Positions 43,557-52,073 of a stretch of 64,000 bases of DNA are shown here, in pieces. This stretch comes from Streptomyces neyagawaensis (GTDB lineage: Bacteria > Actinomycetota > Actinomycetes > Streptomycetales > Streptomycetaceae), in assembly GCF_023516595.1 (NCBI RefSeq), contig NZ_JAMGBG010000008.1:62001-126000 (forward strand), read 5' to 3'. The stretch's first letter is position 1. The number at the start of each line of letters is the position of its first letter. The notes under the pieces are model-generated. The model did no database searches. It was not told the origin of the DNA and worked only from the letters and a program-made list of their open reading frames with translations. The translations under genes were made by a program, and so were the position numbers.

Positions 43557-44441
43557 TCAGCTCCGTACAGCCGTCGGGTCCTGTGCCACCGGAGCCGTCA
43601 CGCTACCGAGGAGCCGCAGCGCCGCCTCCGACGGCGAGCCGGGCTCCGCCGTGTAGGCGATGAGGCGTTGGCCGGAAGCGCCGGGGATGACAAGGTTCTC
43701 GAAGCTGAGGTCCATCGCGCCGACTTGCGGATGACGCAGGTGTTTCACCCCTGAGGTGCAGGTGCGTACCGGGTGCCGTGCCCAGCGGGAAGCGAACTCG
43801 TCGCTGTTCATGGTGAGCTGACCGACGAGTTCCGCAAGGCCGCGGTCGTGGGGGTGGCGGCCGGCAACCAGGCGCAGGGAGGCGACACCGAGTTGGGCCT
43901 CCTCGTTCCAGTTCGTGAACAACTCCTGGTACCGCTCGTCCAGGAAGAGCATCCGGGTCAGGTTGGGGCGGGTCGCCGGCACGTCGGGGCTCTCGGGCGC
44001 CAGATGTCCGGCGAGCAGAGCATGCCCCATCCGGTTCCAGGCGAGAACGTCGTTGCGCCGGTCCAGGACGAGGGCTGGCACATCGCTCATCGCCGCCAGC
44101 AACTGCCGGGCCGAGGCGCTGGCATGGGCGACCCGGGGCGGAGCCGGGCGGGCGGCAGCGGCGACGGGGCGGGCGAGGTCCTTCAGATGGGCCGTCTCGT
44201 CGTCGGAGAGGCGCAGCGTACGCGCGATCGCCTCCAGCACGCCGTCGGAGGCGCTGGGGGCACGGCCCTGTTCCAGACGGGTGTAGTGGGTGATGCTGAC
44301 GCCGGCGAGCACCGCCAACTCCTCACGGCGCAGACCACTGACGCGGCGGCGAGTCGGGTGCGGGGTGATGCCGACGTCCTCGGGGCGCAGCGCGGCGCGG
44401 CGCGACTTGAGGAAGTCTCCCAGCTCGGACGGGGCGTCCAT
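43557..44441 (-). CDS. XRE-family regulator with MmyB-like ligand domain
   Basis: 294 residues, ATG 44441. The N-terminal helix-turn-helix has the usual form for this group (ELGDFLKSRRAALRPEDVGI, RRVSGLRREELAVLAGVSIT, HYTRLEQGRAPSAS). The C-terminal ligand domain (ALVLDRRNDVLAWNRMGHAL, LTRMLFLDERYQELFTNWNE, TSGVKHLRHPQVGAMDLSFE) is the MmyB-type fold that binds a small hydrophobic molecule. It is divergent from the MFS exporter at 44699 (257 bp) and is its probable regulator. Confidence 0.88.
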   Translation of the reverse strand: MDAPSELGDFLKSRRAALRPEDVGITPHPTRRRVSGLRREELAVLAGVSITHYTRLEQGRAPSASDGVLEAIARTLRLSDDETAHLKDLARPVAAAARPAPPRVAHASASARQLLAAMSDVPALVLDRRNDVLAWNRMGHALLAGHLAPESPDVPATRPNLTRMLFLDERYQELFTNWNEEAQLGVASLRLVAGRHPHDRGLAELVGQLTMNSDEFASRWARHPVRTCTSGVKHLRHPQVGAMDLSFENLVIPGASGQRLIAYTAEPGSPSEAALRLLGSVTAPVAQDPTAVRS

Positions 44442-44698
44442 CCATGCCTCCAGATCGGCGGTGTGCGACAGGCCGTGGCCACTGACTCCCGCTGACTCCC
44501 CATGATGCCTGCCCGTCCCGAAGGTTGGAGGCCCTAAGGGTGGTCATGTGATGACTACCCTCGCGCCGGCTGTGCAAGACAGGGTGCTGGCAGGGATACC
44601 GGGGGTCGACGAGTCTCTTCTTCCGTAACCGCGCGTGACGCGACCGAGCGCGCGCCGGGTGTCAGGAAACGAGAGGAAGAGGAAAGGGATTCGACGTC

Positions 44699-46147
44699 AT
44701 GTCTGTCACTGATTCGGAGGCGGCCGGTACCGTCTCCGGCACCGCCGCCGGTACGGCCCCGGCCGCGCTCACCCCCCGGCTTCGGTTGGTGCTGGTGCTG
44801 TTGCTCGCGGCCCAGTTCATGCTGGCCGTGGACTTCTCCATCCTGAACGTGGCGCTGCCGGTGATCGGTGAGGGTCTGGGCTTCTCACTGTCGCATCTGC
44901 AGTGGATCGCCACGTCGTTCGCACTGTGCGCGGCGGGCTTCACCCTGCTGTTCGGCCGGGTCGCGGACCTGTTCGGCCGCCGCCGGCTGTTCCTCGGCGG
45001 CCTCGTCGTCCTGGGCGCGGCCTCGCTCGTGGGCGGCCTGGCGCAGAACCCCGAGGTACTGATCGTGGCCCGCGTCTTCCAGGGCCTGGCCACCGCCGCT
45101 GTCACCCCGGCCGGGCTGTCGCTGCTGACGACCTCGTTCCCGGAGGGCCCGCTGCGCGAGAAGGCCCTCGGTCTCAACGGGGCGCTGATGTCGGCCGGGT
45201 TCACCACCGGCGCCATCCTCGGCGGCCTGCTGACCGACCTGCTGTCGTGGCGCTGGGCGTTCTTCATCAATGTGCCCGTGGCCCTCGCCGTGCTGTTCAT
45301 CGCCCCGACGGTCATCAAGGAGTCCCGCCCGGACGAGCGTCCCAAGCTGGATCTGCCCGGCGCCGTCAGCGTCACGCTCGGCCTGCTGGCCATCGTCTTC
45401 GGGCTCACCCAGGCGGGCGAGAAGGGGTGGGGTTCGTCCGAGGCCCTGGTGTCGCTGGTCGTGGGTGTGGCCCTGCTGCTGGTGTTCTACGCCGTCGAGC
45501 GCAAGGTGTCCGCGCCACTCGTGCCGCTCGCTGTGCTCGGCAAGCGGTCGGTGGCCTGGGGCAATATCGCCGGCCTGATCGCGTTCCTCACCGAGACCTC
45601 CCTGGTCTTCCTGCTGACCCTCTACCTCCAGGAAGTGCTCGGTTTCTCCCCGCTCGCCGCCGGTCTGTCCTTCGGCGTGCTCGGCATCGGAACCGTCGTG
45701 GGCGGCACCATCGCCCCGAAGGTCATCGGACGCATCGGCAGCAAGTCGACACTGATCACCGGCGGGATTCTGCAGACCGTCTTCACGGCCGCGCTGCTCG
45801 GCCTCGGCGACGACCGCTCGTGGATGTGGCTGCTGCTGATCGGCACCTTCGCCGGTGGGGTGGGCAACATGCTCGTCATCGTGGGCTTCATGGTCACCGC
45901 CACCTCGGGGCTCGCCGATCACGAACAGGGGCTGGCCACCGGCCTCGCCACGATGACCCAGCAGGTCGGCATCACCATGGGCACGCCGATCATGAGTGCC
46001 GTCGCCACCGCCGCCATGACCGGCGCCGGAGCCTCGGCCATCCTCGGCGGTCTGAAGGTCGCGATCGCGGTGAACGCCGCCATCGTGCTCCTCGGCACCC
46101 TCACCAGCGCCCTGTTCCTGCGCGGCGCCCGGTCGAGTGCGCACTGA
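44699..46147 (+). CDS. DHA2-type MFS exporter
   Basis: 482 residues, ATG 44699 after GAGGAAAGGG. About 14 hydrophobic segments. LAVDFSILNVALPVIGEGLG in TM1, WIATSFALCAAGFTLLFGRV, ADLFGRRRLFLGGL and GAILGGLLTDLLSWRWAFFI are the usual DHA2 drug/H+ antiporter motifs. Divergent XRE regulator upstream; the esterase gene begins within its last 11 bp, so the three genes to 47548 form one operon. Substrate unknown. Confidence 0.9.
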   Translation: MSVTDSEAAGTVSGTAAGTAPAALTPRLRLVLVLLLAAQFMLAVDFSILNVALPVIGEGLGFSLSHLQWIATSFALCAAGFTLLFGRVADLFGRRRLFLGGLVVLGAASLVGGLAQNPEVLIVARVFQGLATAAVTPAGLSLLTTSFPEGPLREKALGLNGALMSAGFTTGAILGGLLTDLLSWRWAFFINVPVALAVLFIAPTVIKESRPDERPKLDLPGAVSVTLGLLAIVFGLTQAGEKGWGSSEALVSLVVGVALLLVFYAVERKVSAPLVPLAVLGKRSVAWGNIAGLIAFLTETSLVFLLTLYLQEVLGFSPLAAGLSFGVLGIGTVVGGTIAPKVIGRIGSKSTLITGGILQTVFTAALLGLGDDRSWMWLLLIGTFAGGVGNMLVIVGFMVTATSGLADHEQGLATGLATMTQQVGITMGTPIMSAVATAAMTGAGASAILGGLKVAIAVNAAIVLLGTLTSALFLRGARSSAH

Positions 46148-47027
46148 CGACGGGCCGTACGGGCCGCCTGACGCCGGCCTACCGGCCCCCACCTCCGTAC
46201 GTCTCGGCGACCCGCGGCGCGAGGAGGCCGACTGGGAGGGCAGGTCGCTCGACGCCGGGACGCACAGCATCCCGGTGCGGGTCTACCGGCCCGGCCCGAA
46301 CCCGTACGGTTGGCTGGTCTGGGCGCACGGGGGCAGCTGGCAGGCGGGGTCCGTGGAGCACTGGCACGAACCGGTCATGGATCTCGCCCGGGTGTCGGGA
46401 TGCACCGTTGTCAGCACCGGATATCGTCTGGCACCCCGCCACCGGCACCCGGCCCAGCTCGACGACGTCCTGACCGCACTGACATGGGCAGGCGAGCAGG
46501 CGGAGCCCGGCGAACCGGTCGTGGTCGGGGGTGACAGCGCGGGCGGCACCATCGCCGCCTGCGCGGCCCTCGTCCGCCGCGACCGGGGTGAACCGCTCGC
46601 TGCCCAGGTGCTGGCCTACCCGCCGCTCGACCCCGACTGCGCCGCCCCCTCCTACAGCCGCGTGCCGGGAGCGTTCCCCGCAGCCGAGGACCTGCGGCAG
46701 GCGTGGCGGCGGTACCGCGGGGCGAACGGCATCGCCGTACGGGACGACCAGCGGCTGCACAGCACCCCCCTGGAGGCCGGGCGGCTCGACGGGCTGGCCC
46801 CGGCCATTCTCGCCGTCGGGGATCTCGACCCGGTCGCCGACGACGTCACGGGGTACGCGCGACGACTGCGCGCCGTCGGTAACGACGTACGTCTGCGGGT
46901 CTTCCCCCGCACCCCGCACGCCGTCTTCCTCACCGCCGACGGCTCCGACCCGCATGACCCTCCACTGAGGCACTGGCTCGGCACGGCGCTGCGCGACCGG
47001 CTGTGGCCACGGAAGGAGACAGCATGA
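46137..47027 (+). CDS. HSL-type alpha/beta hydrolase (esterase)
   Basis: 296 residues from GTG 46137, overlapping the MFS gene by 11 bp. The oxyanion motif is WAHGGSWQAG (HGG), the nucleophile VVGGDSAGGTIAACA (GDSAG, Ser in the elbow), and the acid/base pair is in LAVGDLDPVADDV and FPRTPHAVFL. This is the hormone-sensitive-lipase-like bacterial esterase group (HGG rather than HGGG). No secretion signal, so cytoplasmic. Coupled to the MFS exporter and to the next gene, whose ATG overlaps its stop. Confidence 0.88.
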   Translation: MRTDDGPYGPPDAGLPAPTSVRLGDPRREEADWEGRSLDAGTHSIPVRVYRPGPNPYGWLVWAHGGSWQAGSVEHWHEPVMDLARVSGCTVVSTGYRLAPRHRHPAQLDDVLTALTWAGEQAEPGEPVVVGGDSAGGTIAACAALVRRDRGEPLAAQVLAYPPLDPDCAAPSYSRVPGAFPAAEDLRQAWRRYRGANGIAVRDDQRLHSTPLEAGRLDGLAPAILAVGDLDPVADDVTGYARRLRAVGNDVRLRVFPRTPHAVFLTADGSDPHDPPLRHWLGTALRDRLWPRKETA

Positions 47028-47548
47028 CAACCAGGGCACCGGACACCACGGGCCTCCCGCACATCGAGGCGCTGGCCCGGCACTTCGCCGACCTGCGCGA
47101 CGGCACCCACGGCGAGGGCGGCGACACCGTGTCCCGCCTCGGCAAGGAGCAGCACTTCCGGCGCGCCGTCGAACTGCTCCACCCGTACGCCGTGCAGGTC
47201 CTCGACGAGTTCGACGCCACTCTGCTCCTCGGCACGGGCGAGGTCGACGCGACCGGGGTCCGACACACCCGGGACGCAGGCCTCGCAGCGTCCTGGACGC
47301 TGTCCTGGCCGGAGCAGCGCGAGACGGAGATCGCGCCGATCACGTTACTGGCGTACTACGGGGGCGGGTTCCACCACCCGCATCTGCGAGGCGCGACCGT
47401 CCACGACTGGCCCCTGAACGTGTTCACGCCCGACCAGGCGGCGGCGGAGGTTCCCACACTGCGGGCCATCGCCACCGGCGACCTGCACAACCTGGTCTTC
47501 CAGCGCGACTACCGGATCGTGCCCAGTCATCCGCGGAGATGCCGATAG
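47024..47548 (+). CDS. Conserved-looking protein of unknown function with a TTA codon
   Basis: 174 residues from ATG 47024, in the ATGA overlap with the esterase stop. No family recognised. A His-rich patch GGFHHPHLRGATVHDWPLNV and VSRLGKEQHFRRAVELLHPY could bind metal. A Leu codon is TTA (47345-47347); apart from the repeat-rich protein at 3738 and the dead transposase it is the only TTA I found, so its translation may wait for bldA tRNA. Last gene of the XRE-controlled MFS-esterase operon. Confidence 0.7.
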   Translation: MTTRAPDTTGLPHIEALARHFADLRDGTHGEGGDTVSRLGKEQHFRRAVELLHPYAVQVLDEFDATLLLGTGEVDATGVRHTRDAGLAASWTLSWPEQRETEIAPITLLAYYGGGFHHPHLRGATVHDWPLNVFTPDQAAAEVPTLRAIATGDLHNLVFQRDYRIVPSHPRRCR

Positions 47549-47559
47549 GGGACGTACCA

Positions 47560-47790
47560 CTCACCGGTGACGGCGCCCGGACGGTGACACTTCCGGCTGA
47601 AGCGGTGCGCTGGGCTCAGGACGTGCAGGCACCGACAGGGGCAGGGAACCTGCCAGGTTCGGCGTCGGGGGTGTTTGTCGGCCGGACCCACGCACTCAAG
47701 ACGGACTGGGTGGGATCGGCAAGACGACCCTCGCCCTGCACCACGCCCACACCCACCGACAGGACGACACCCACACCCCGGTAGCGGTCC
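47560..47790 (+). pseudogene. Remnant of an NB-ARC/TPR (NLR-like) gene
   Basis: One frame (47560-47690) reads LPAEAVRWAQDVQAPTGAG then NLPGSASGVFVGRTHAL, the usual linker and box before an NB-ARC domain; another frame (from ~47708) reads GGIGKTTLALHHAHTH, its P-loop. The two pieces are in different frames and the rest of the gene is missing, so this is a short frameshifted fragment. It follows the XRE operon and precedes the LacI gene on the other strand. Confidence 0.7.
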
Positions 47791-47817
47791 GGGGCGCAAC
47801 GGCCAGCCCCGTCAAGG

Positions 47818-48837
47818 TCACGCACTGGTGCGGGTGACCAGGCGGGTGGGGAGGATCAGTGGCGTGGGATCCTCGCCGTTGAGGAGGGCGACGAGCATGC
47901 GGGCCATCTCGCGGCCGAGCGCCGGTATCGGCTGGTGGACGGTGGTGAGCGGCGGATCCGCGATCCGGGCGACGGCCAGGTCGTCGAAGCCGACCACGGC
48001 GACGTCGGCGGGGACGCTTCGCCCGGCCTCCCGCAGGGTGCGCAGCGCCCCCGCCGCCATGTTGTCGTTGGCGGCGAACACCGCGTCCAGGTCGGGATGC
48101 TGGAGCAGCAGCGCGGCCATGACAGCGGCCCCGCTGGGCTCCGTGAAGTCGCCCTCGTGGGGCGGGAACGGTTCGAGGCCGGCGGCCAGCATGGCGTCCT
48201 GGTAGCCGCGGTACCGCGCACGGCCCACCTCGGTGTCCAGCCGCCCGCAGATCACGGCCACCCGGGTCCGGCCCCGGGAGAGCAGGTACTCCGTCGCCTC
48301 GCGCGCCCCGCCGGTGTTGTCGACGTCCACGTACCAACGGGGAGCCGAGCCGACGGGGCGGCCCCCGAACACCACCGGCATCTCCGCCTCCTCGGCCGTC
48401 CGCGCCAGCGGATCGTTCTCGCGCAGCGCCATCAGCATGACCCCGTCGGCGCCCTTGCCGCGGAGGAGTTCCTCCACGCGTTTGCGGCCCCGGTCGGTCG
48501 CGGCCAGGCAGAGCATCAGATGCAGGTCGGCCTCCTCCAGCGCCGCCGACGCCCCCACGATCACCTGGGCGAAGAACGGGTCCGCGAAGATCGACGGGTC
48601 CTCGCCGGAGACGACCAGGGCGGCCGCTCCCGTCTGACGGGTGGCCAGTGCGCGCGCGGTCGGATTGGGCACATAGCCCAGTTCCCGGACGGCCCGCTCG
48701 ACGGCGTCGCGTTTCCCCTGGCTGACATGCGGCGCGTTGTTGAGGACACGGGAGGCCACCGACCGGGAGACGCCCGCGAGTTCGGCCACGGCCTCGAGTG
48801 TGGGCTGCCGACGCGGCGGATCGTCCGCCATGACCAT
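47818..48837 (-). CDS. CebR-like LacI-family repressor
   Basis: 339 residues from ATG 48837, chosen for GGGGAGAGG 6 nt upstream. The HTH is PTLEAVAELAGVSRSVASRV with LNNAPHVSQGKRDAV; the sensor is the LacI/GalR type (AALVVSGEDPSIFADPFFAQ, GVMLMALRENDPLARTA, VAVVGFDDLAVARIADPPLT). It resembles CebR, the cellobiose-sensing repressor of Streptomyces cellulase genes. Operators of the TGGGAGCGCTCCCA type lie in front of it and in front of the facing GH6 gene, so it likely represses both. Cello-oligosaccharides are the expected inducer. Confidence 0.85.
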   Translation of the reverse strand: MVMADDPPRRQPTLEAVAELAGVSRSVASRVLNNAPHVSQGKRDAVERAVRELGYVPNPTARALATRQTGAAALVVSGEDPSIFADPFFAQVIVGASAALEEADLHLMLCLAATDRGRKRVEELLRGKGADGVMLMALRENDPLARTAEEAEMPVVFGGRPVGSAPRWYVDVDNTGGAREATEYLLSRGRTRVAVICGRLDTEVGRARYRGYQDAMLAAGLEPFPPHEGDFTEPSGAAVMAALLLQHPDLDAVFAANDNMAAGALRTLREAGRSVPADVAVVGFDDLAVARIADPPLTTVHQPIPALGREMARMLVALLNGEDPTPLILPTRLVTRTSA

Positions 48838-48862
48838 GTACCTCTCCCCCCTGACCGAAAAC

Positions 48863-48876
48863 TGGGAGCGCTTCCG
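48863..48876. promoter_or_regulatory. CebR-type operator before the repressor gene
   Basis: TGGGAGCGCTTCCG, one half perfect and the other with two changes from the CebR box TGGGAGCGCTCCCA. It lies 26 bp upstream of the repressor start, fitting autoregulation. Confidence 0.8.
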
Positions 48877-49007
48877 GTCACAGCGACCGTAGAGCCTCGA
48901 ACTCACCGTGTACAGAGGGAGTTTCACACCTCGACTCTTGACAGTTCTACCAGCCAGCCACACGATACCGAGCACACCCCAAAGGTTCTCAGCACCCTCC
49001 GCACCAC

Positions 49008-49036
49008 TGGAAGCGCTTCCAATGGGAGCGCTCCCA
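49008..49036. promoter_or_regulatory. Tandem CebR-type operators before the GH6 gene
   Basis: TGGAAGCGCTTCCA (49008-49021) and TGGGAGCGCTCCCA (49023-49036) are two perfect 14-bp palindromes separated by one base; the second is the consensus CebR box. They lie about 110 bp upstream of the glucanase start. Confidence 0.9.
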
Positions 49037-49144
49037 CCTCCCTTTCTGAGCACGTCGAACCCCCGCACTTCCTCAGAGTCAGCGCGTCGCACGCTCTGGA
49101 CGAGAGCGCGCGCCGCATCCCTGCCAGGAATCCGAGGAGAAGTC

Positions 49145-50110
49145 ATGCGCCGCAGGCTCCGCGTCCTGATGGCAGCGCTCTGCGCTCTGCCGCTCGCGCT
49201 CACCGCCGCCCCCTCCGCCCATGCCGCCGACCCGACCAGCATGACCAGCGGGTTCTATGTGGACCCTGACAACAGCGCGAAGCGGTGGGTCGCGGCCAAC
49301 CCCGGTGACGGCCGGGCGTCGGCGATCAACAACTCGATCGCCAACACCCCGATGGCCCGCTGGTTCGGCTCGTGGAGCGGCTCGATCGGCTCCGCCACCA
49401 GCTCGTTCACGGGCGCCGCGGACAGCCGGGACAAGCTGCCCATCCTCGTCGCGTACAACGTCTACAACCGCGACTACTGCGGCGGGCACTCCGCGGGCGG
49501 GGCCTCCTCGCCGTCCGCCTACGCGAGCTGGATCTCCCAGTTCGCCGGCGGTATCGGCAACCGTCCGGCCCTGGTGATCCTGGAGCCGGACTCCCTCGGG
49601 GACTACGGCTGCATGAACCAGGCCCAGATAGCCGAGCGCCAGAGCATGCTCAGCGGCGCCGTCTCCCAGTTCAGCCGCCAGGCTCCCAACACCTGGGTCT
49701 ACATGGACGCCGGCAACCCCGCCTGGACGGACGCCGCGACCATGGCCAAGCGGCTGCACGAGGCGGGCCTGCGGCAGGCCCACGGCTTCTCGCTGAACAT
49801 CTCCAACTACCTCACCACGGGCGAGAACTCCGCCTACGGCAACGCGGTGAACAGCCAGCTCAGCGCCCGCTACGGCTACACCAAGCCGTTCGTCGTGGAC
49901 ACCAGCCGCAACGGCAACGGCTCCAACGGCCAGTGGTGCAACCCGTCGGGCCGCCGGATCGGCCCGGCCACACAGATGGGCGGCGGCGCCGAGATGCTGC
50001 TGTGGATCAAGGTGCCGGGCGAGTCGGACGGCAACTGCGGTGTCGGCCCCGGTTCCTCGGCCGGTCAGTTCCTGCCCGAGGTCGCCTACAAGATGATCTA
50101 CGGCTACTGA
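49145..50110 (+). CDS. Secreted endo-1,4-beta-glucanase, GH6
   Basis: 321 residues from ATG 49145 with GAGGAG upstream. A signal peptide is clear (MRRRLRVLMAALCALPLALT, cut after APSAHA). The GH6 catalytic Asp motifs are YNRDYCGGHSAGG, LVILEPDSLGDYG and VVDTSRNGNGSNGQWCNP, with WVYMDAGNPAWTD between them. It cleaves internal beta-1,4-glucan bonds with inversion. No carbohydrate-binding module is attached: it is a minimal catalytic domain. Controlled by the facing CebR-like repressor through the operators at 49008-49036. Confidence 0.93.
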   Translation: MRRRLRVLMAALCALPLALTAAPSAHAADPTSMTSGFYVDPDNSAKRWVAANPGDGRASAINNSIANTPMARWFGSWSGSIGSATSSFTGAADSRDKLPILVAYNVYNRDYCGGHSAGGASSPSAYASWISQFAGGIGNRPALVILEPDSLGDYGCMNQAQIAERQSMLSGAVSQFSRQAPNTWVYMDAGNPAWTDAATMAKRLHEAGLRQAHGFSLNISNYLTTGENSAYGNAVNSQLSARYGYTKPFVVDTSRNGNGSNGQWCNPSGRRIGPATQMGGGAEMLLWIKVPGESDGNCGVGPGSSAGQFLPEVAYKMIYGY

Positions 50111-50175
50111 TCCCGGACTCCCGTGGCCCGGTACGCCACGCCCCGCGACCGGGCCACGGGCACCCCGGGGATCAG
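50108..50175. terminator. Bidirectional terminator containing both stop codons
   Basis: Inner arms CCCGTGGCCCGG (50120-50131) and CCGGGCCACGGG (50149-50160) are perfect. Outer arms TGATCCCGG (50108-50116) and CCGGGGATCA (50165-50174) extend it; the TGA of the glucanase and the stop of the gene at 50172 lie in these outer arms. Confidence 0.8.
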
Positions 50176-50444
50176 GACGAGGTCTCCTCCAGTTTCTCGA
50201 AGAAGAACTCGTGCTTCAGGAAGGAGACGTCGTACTCGTGGCCGGACTGGGGCGGCAGCAGTTGCGACGCCTGGAACAGCCGCCACCCGTCGAGCAGCGC
50301 GTCGAGCCCCGTGTCGTAGGGCGGTTCGTCGCTGTCGCCGGCCGTGGGGCGGGTCCGGCCGGTCCCGTCGTAGCGGGACCAGCCGACGACCGGGGAGTCG
50401 AGCGCCGAGGTCGACAGATAGAGGACCAGGACCTGTTGCCTCAT
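50172..50444 (-). CDS. Small protein coupled to the PhyH-type gene
   Basis: 90 residues from ATG 50444, overlapping the PhyH stop as ATGA. It reads MRQQVLVLYLSTSALDSPVV and ends YDVSFLKHEFFFEKLEETSS, with YDTGLDALLDGWRLFQASQL in the middle, soluble and acidic. No family recognised. The one-base-shared start shows it is expressed with the dioxygenase gene, and it may be a partner of it. Confidence 0.75.
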   Translation of the reverse strand: MRQQVLVLYLSTSALDSPVVGWSRYDGTGRTRPTAGDSDEPPYDTGLDALLDGWRLFQASQLLPPQSGHEYDVSFLKHEFFFEKLEETSS

Positions 50445-51259
50445 GCGTGGCTCCTCAGGGCGGGCCGGTTGCTGACGCGGGTGACCCAGTACTCGACGTC
50501 GAACGACGGGTCGCCGGTCAGGGCCCGCCACAGCAGGGCCCGGTTGTGGATCTCCAGTCGGCCGGTGGCCTGTTCGTACCACGGGAAGTGGGTGTCCAGT
50601 TCGGCGGTGACGGCCGGGTCGTGCAGGTCGGTGGTGTCCCACAGGCGTACCTGCGGCACGGTCGGGTTGAGGCGCAGCTTGTACATGTAGCGGCGGCGGG
50701 CGGTGTCGTTGCGGCGGCCGCCGTGCCAGATGCCGTGGTGTACGAGGACGACCGTGCCCGCCGGGCAGGTCAGCCGGGTCTGGCCGCGCAGGTTCTGGAC
50801 GCGGCCGATGTCCGTCTCGTTGATCCTGCGCAGATGGCTGCCGGGCACGCTGAGCGTGCCGCCCATCTCGGCGGTCACCTCGTGCGGGTAGTACATGAGC
50901 TGGATGTCGAAGGCGTCCGGCCGTACGTCGATGATCGCGTCCGCGTGGAGGTCCTGGGCGTGGCCCTCGTGGGGCTCACGGACGTGCACGGCGTGGTGGT
51001 CGACGGTCGGTCCGGGCCCGACCAGGCTCTCCACGGCACCGGCGACGACGGGCAGGTCGAGCAGTTCGCGGACGAAGGTGCCGGGTGGGAACGCCTCGCC
51101 CAGCGGGGTGCCGTAGGGCACGCCGGGCAGGCCCTGGGCGAGCGCGGCGATGGCCCGTTCGTTGGTCTCCGGCGGCACCACCCCGTCCAGGCGCAGGAAT
51201 CCCTGCGCGACGAAGCGGGCCACCTGGACCGAGGTCAGGAGGTGCTTGCTGGTTGGCAT
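50441..51259 (-). CDS. Phytanoyl-CoA dioxygenase (PhyH) family protein
   Basis: 272 residues, ATG 51259. The iron ligands are in AQDLHADAIIDV (His-x-Asp) and VLVHHGIWHGGRRNDTARRR (distal His plus the 2-oxoglutarate Arg). ELLDLPVVAGAVESLVGPGP and the EMGGTLSVPGSHLRRINETD strand also fit the family. It shares an operon with the coupled 90-residue protein. It is a different PhyH branch from the one at 39129. Substrate unknown. Confidence 0.85.
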   Translation of the reverse strand: MPTSKHLLTSVQVARFVAQGFLRLDGVVPPETNERAIAALAQGLPGVPYGTPLGEAFPPGTFVRELLDLPVVAGAVESLVGPGPTVDHHAVHVREPHEGHAQDLHADAIIDVRPDAFDIQLMYYPHEVTAEMGGTLSVPGSHLRRINETDIGRVQNLRGQTRLTCPAGTVVLVHHGIWHGGRRNDTARRRYMYKLRLNPTVPQVRLWDTTDLHDPAVTAELDTHFPWYEQATGRLEIHNRALLWRALTGDPSFDVEYWVTRVSNRPALRSHA

Positions 51260-51427
51260 ACGACGAACGTACGGGCCCCGCGGTGCCCTGTAGTGGGCTG
51301 AAATCGTCCTGTGGTGGTCGTTTTCCGTGATCGGCGGGACGGCGGGACGGCGATCAGTGCAACCGTTTCCGCGCCAACGGTGTGGATGTCGGTGGAACGA
51401 CCATCCATCCCTACGAGGAGCAGCGCC

Positions 51428-51988
51428 ATGACCGACCGGATGCCGCAGATACCCGATGTGACGCCGATGAGAACCGAGGTGACGCCGCACGGCCCCGAGG
51501 TGACGCCGAGGCGACTGGGCGGACGGGGCGCGCTCGTCGCCCTCGGAGTCGTGGCGGGACTGCTCGTCGGCGCCGGCGTCACCTGGTGGTCCGTGGCCGG
51601 TGGGGACGACGCCATGAGCCATGTCGAGATCTCGGGCGGGAAGCTCGCGAAGGAGCGGAACGACCTCCTCGACGAGGGCGAACGGTGCAACGACCGCGAC
51701 GAGTTCGACTACAACGACTGCGACGCGAGCACGACGTACCGCTTCGACTACGAGATCACCAACAAGGGCGGCGAACCCGCCAACTACACCGTGATCGTCA
51801 ACGGGTTCGACGACGACGGCGACTTCGTGGGCCAGGCGTACGTCAGCTCCACCCACCTCGGACCGGGCGAGACCGACTCCGCCGAGGGCGACTTCGACGA
51901 GTACGTGGAGCTGGCGGACAAGCACACCCTGGCCGACATCGACTCCCTCCGGGTCGCCCATGTCGAACGGCTGCCCCTCGCCAACTGA
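51428..51988 (+). CDS. Membrane-anchored extracytoplasmic protein
   Basis: 186 residues, ATG 51428 after GAGGAG. The cytoplasmic start has the repeats DVTPMRTEVTPHGPEVTPRR, then one membrane segment (GALVALGVVAGLLVGAGVTW). The outside part is acidic and contains YRFDYEITNKGGEPANYTVI, similar to FxLYD-type beta-sandwich domains, and DDDGDFVGQAYVSSTHLGPG. Two Cys (about residues 90 and 98) could form a disulfide. Function unknown. Confidence 0.7.
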   Translation: MTDRMPQIPDVTPMRTEVTPHGPEVTPRRLGGRGALVALGVVAGLLVGAGVTWWSVAGGDDAMSHVEISGGKLAKERNDLLDEGERCNDRDEFDYNDCDASTTYRFDYEITNKGGEPANYTVIVNGFDDDGDFVGQAYVSSTHLGPGETDSAEGDFDEYVELADKHTLADIDSLRVAHVERLPLAN

Positions 51989-52034
51989 CGTGCCACGTAC
52001 GGCCGAGAGCCCTGGCGGCGGCACACGACGTACC

Positions 52035-52065
52035 GGTGGGCGCCTCCGCGCGGAAGGCGCCCACC
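52035..52065. terminator. Bidirectional hairpin terminator
   Basis: GGTGGGCGCCT (52035-52045) pairs perfectly with AGGCGCCCACC (52055-52065), 9-nt loop, between the convergent genes at 51428 and 52074. Confidence 0.75.
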
Positions 52066-52073
52066 GCCGTGTT

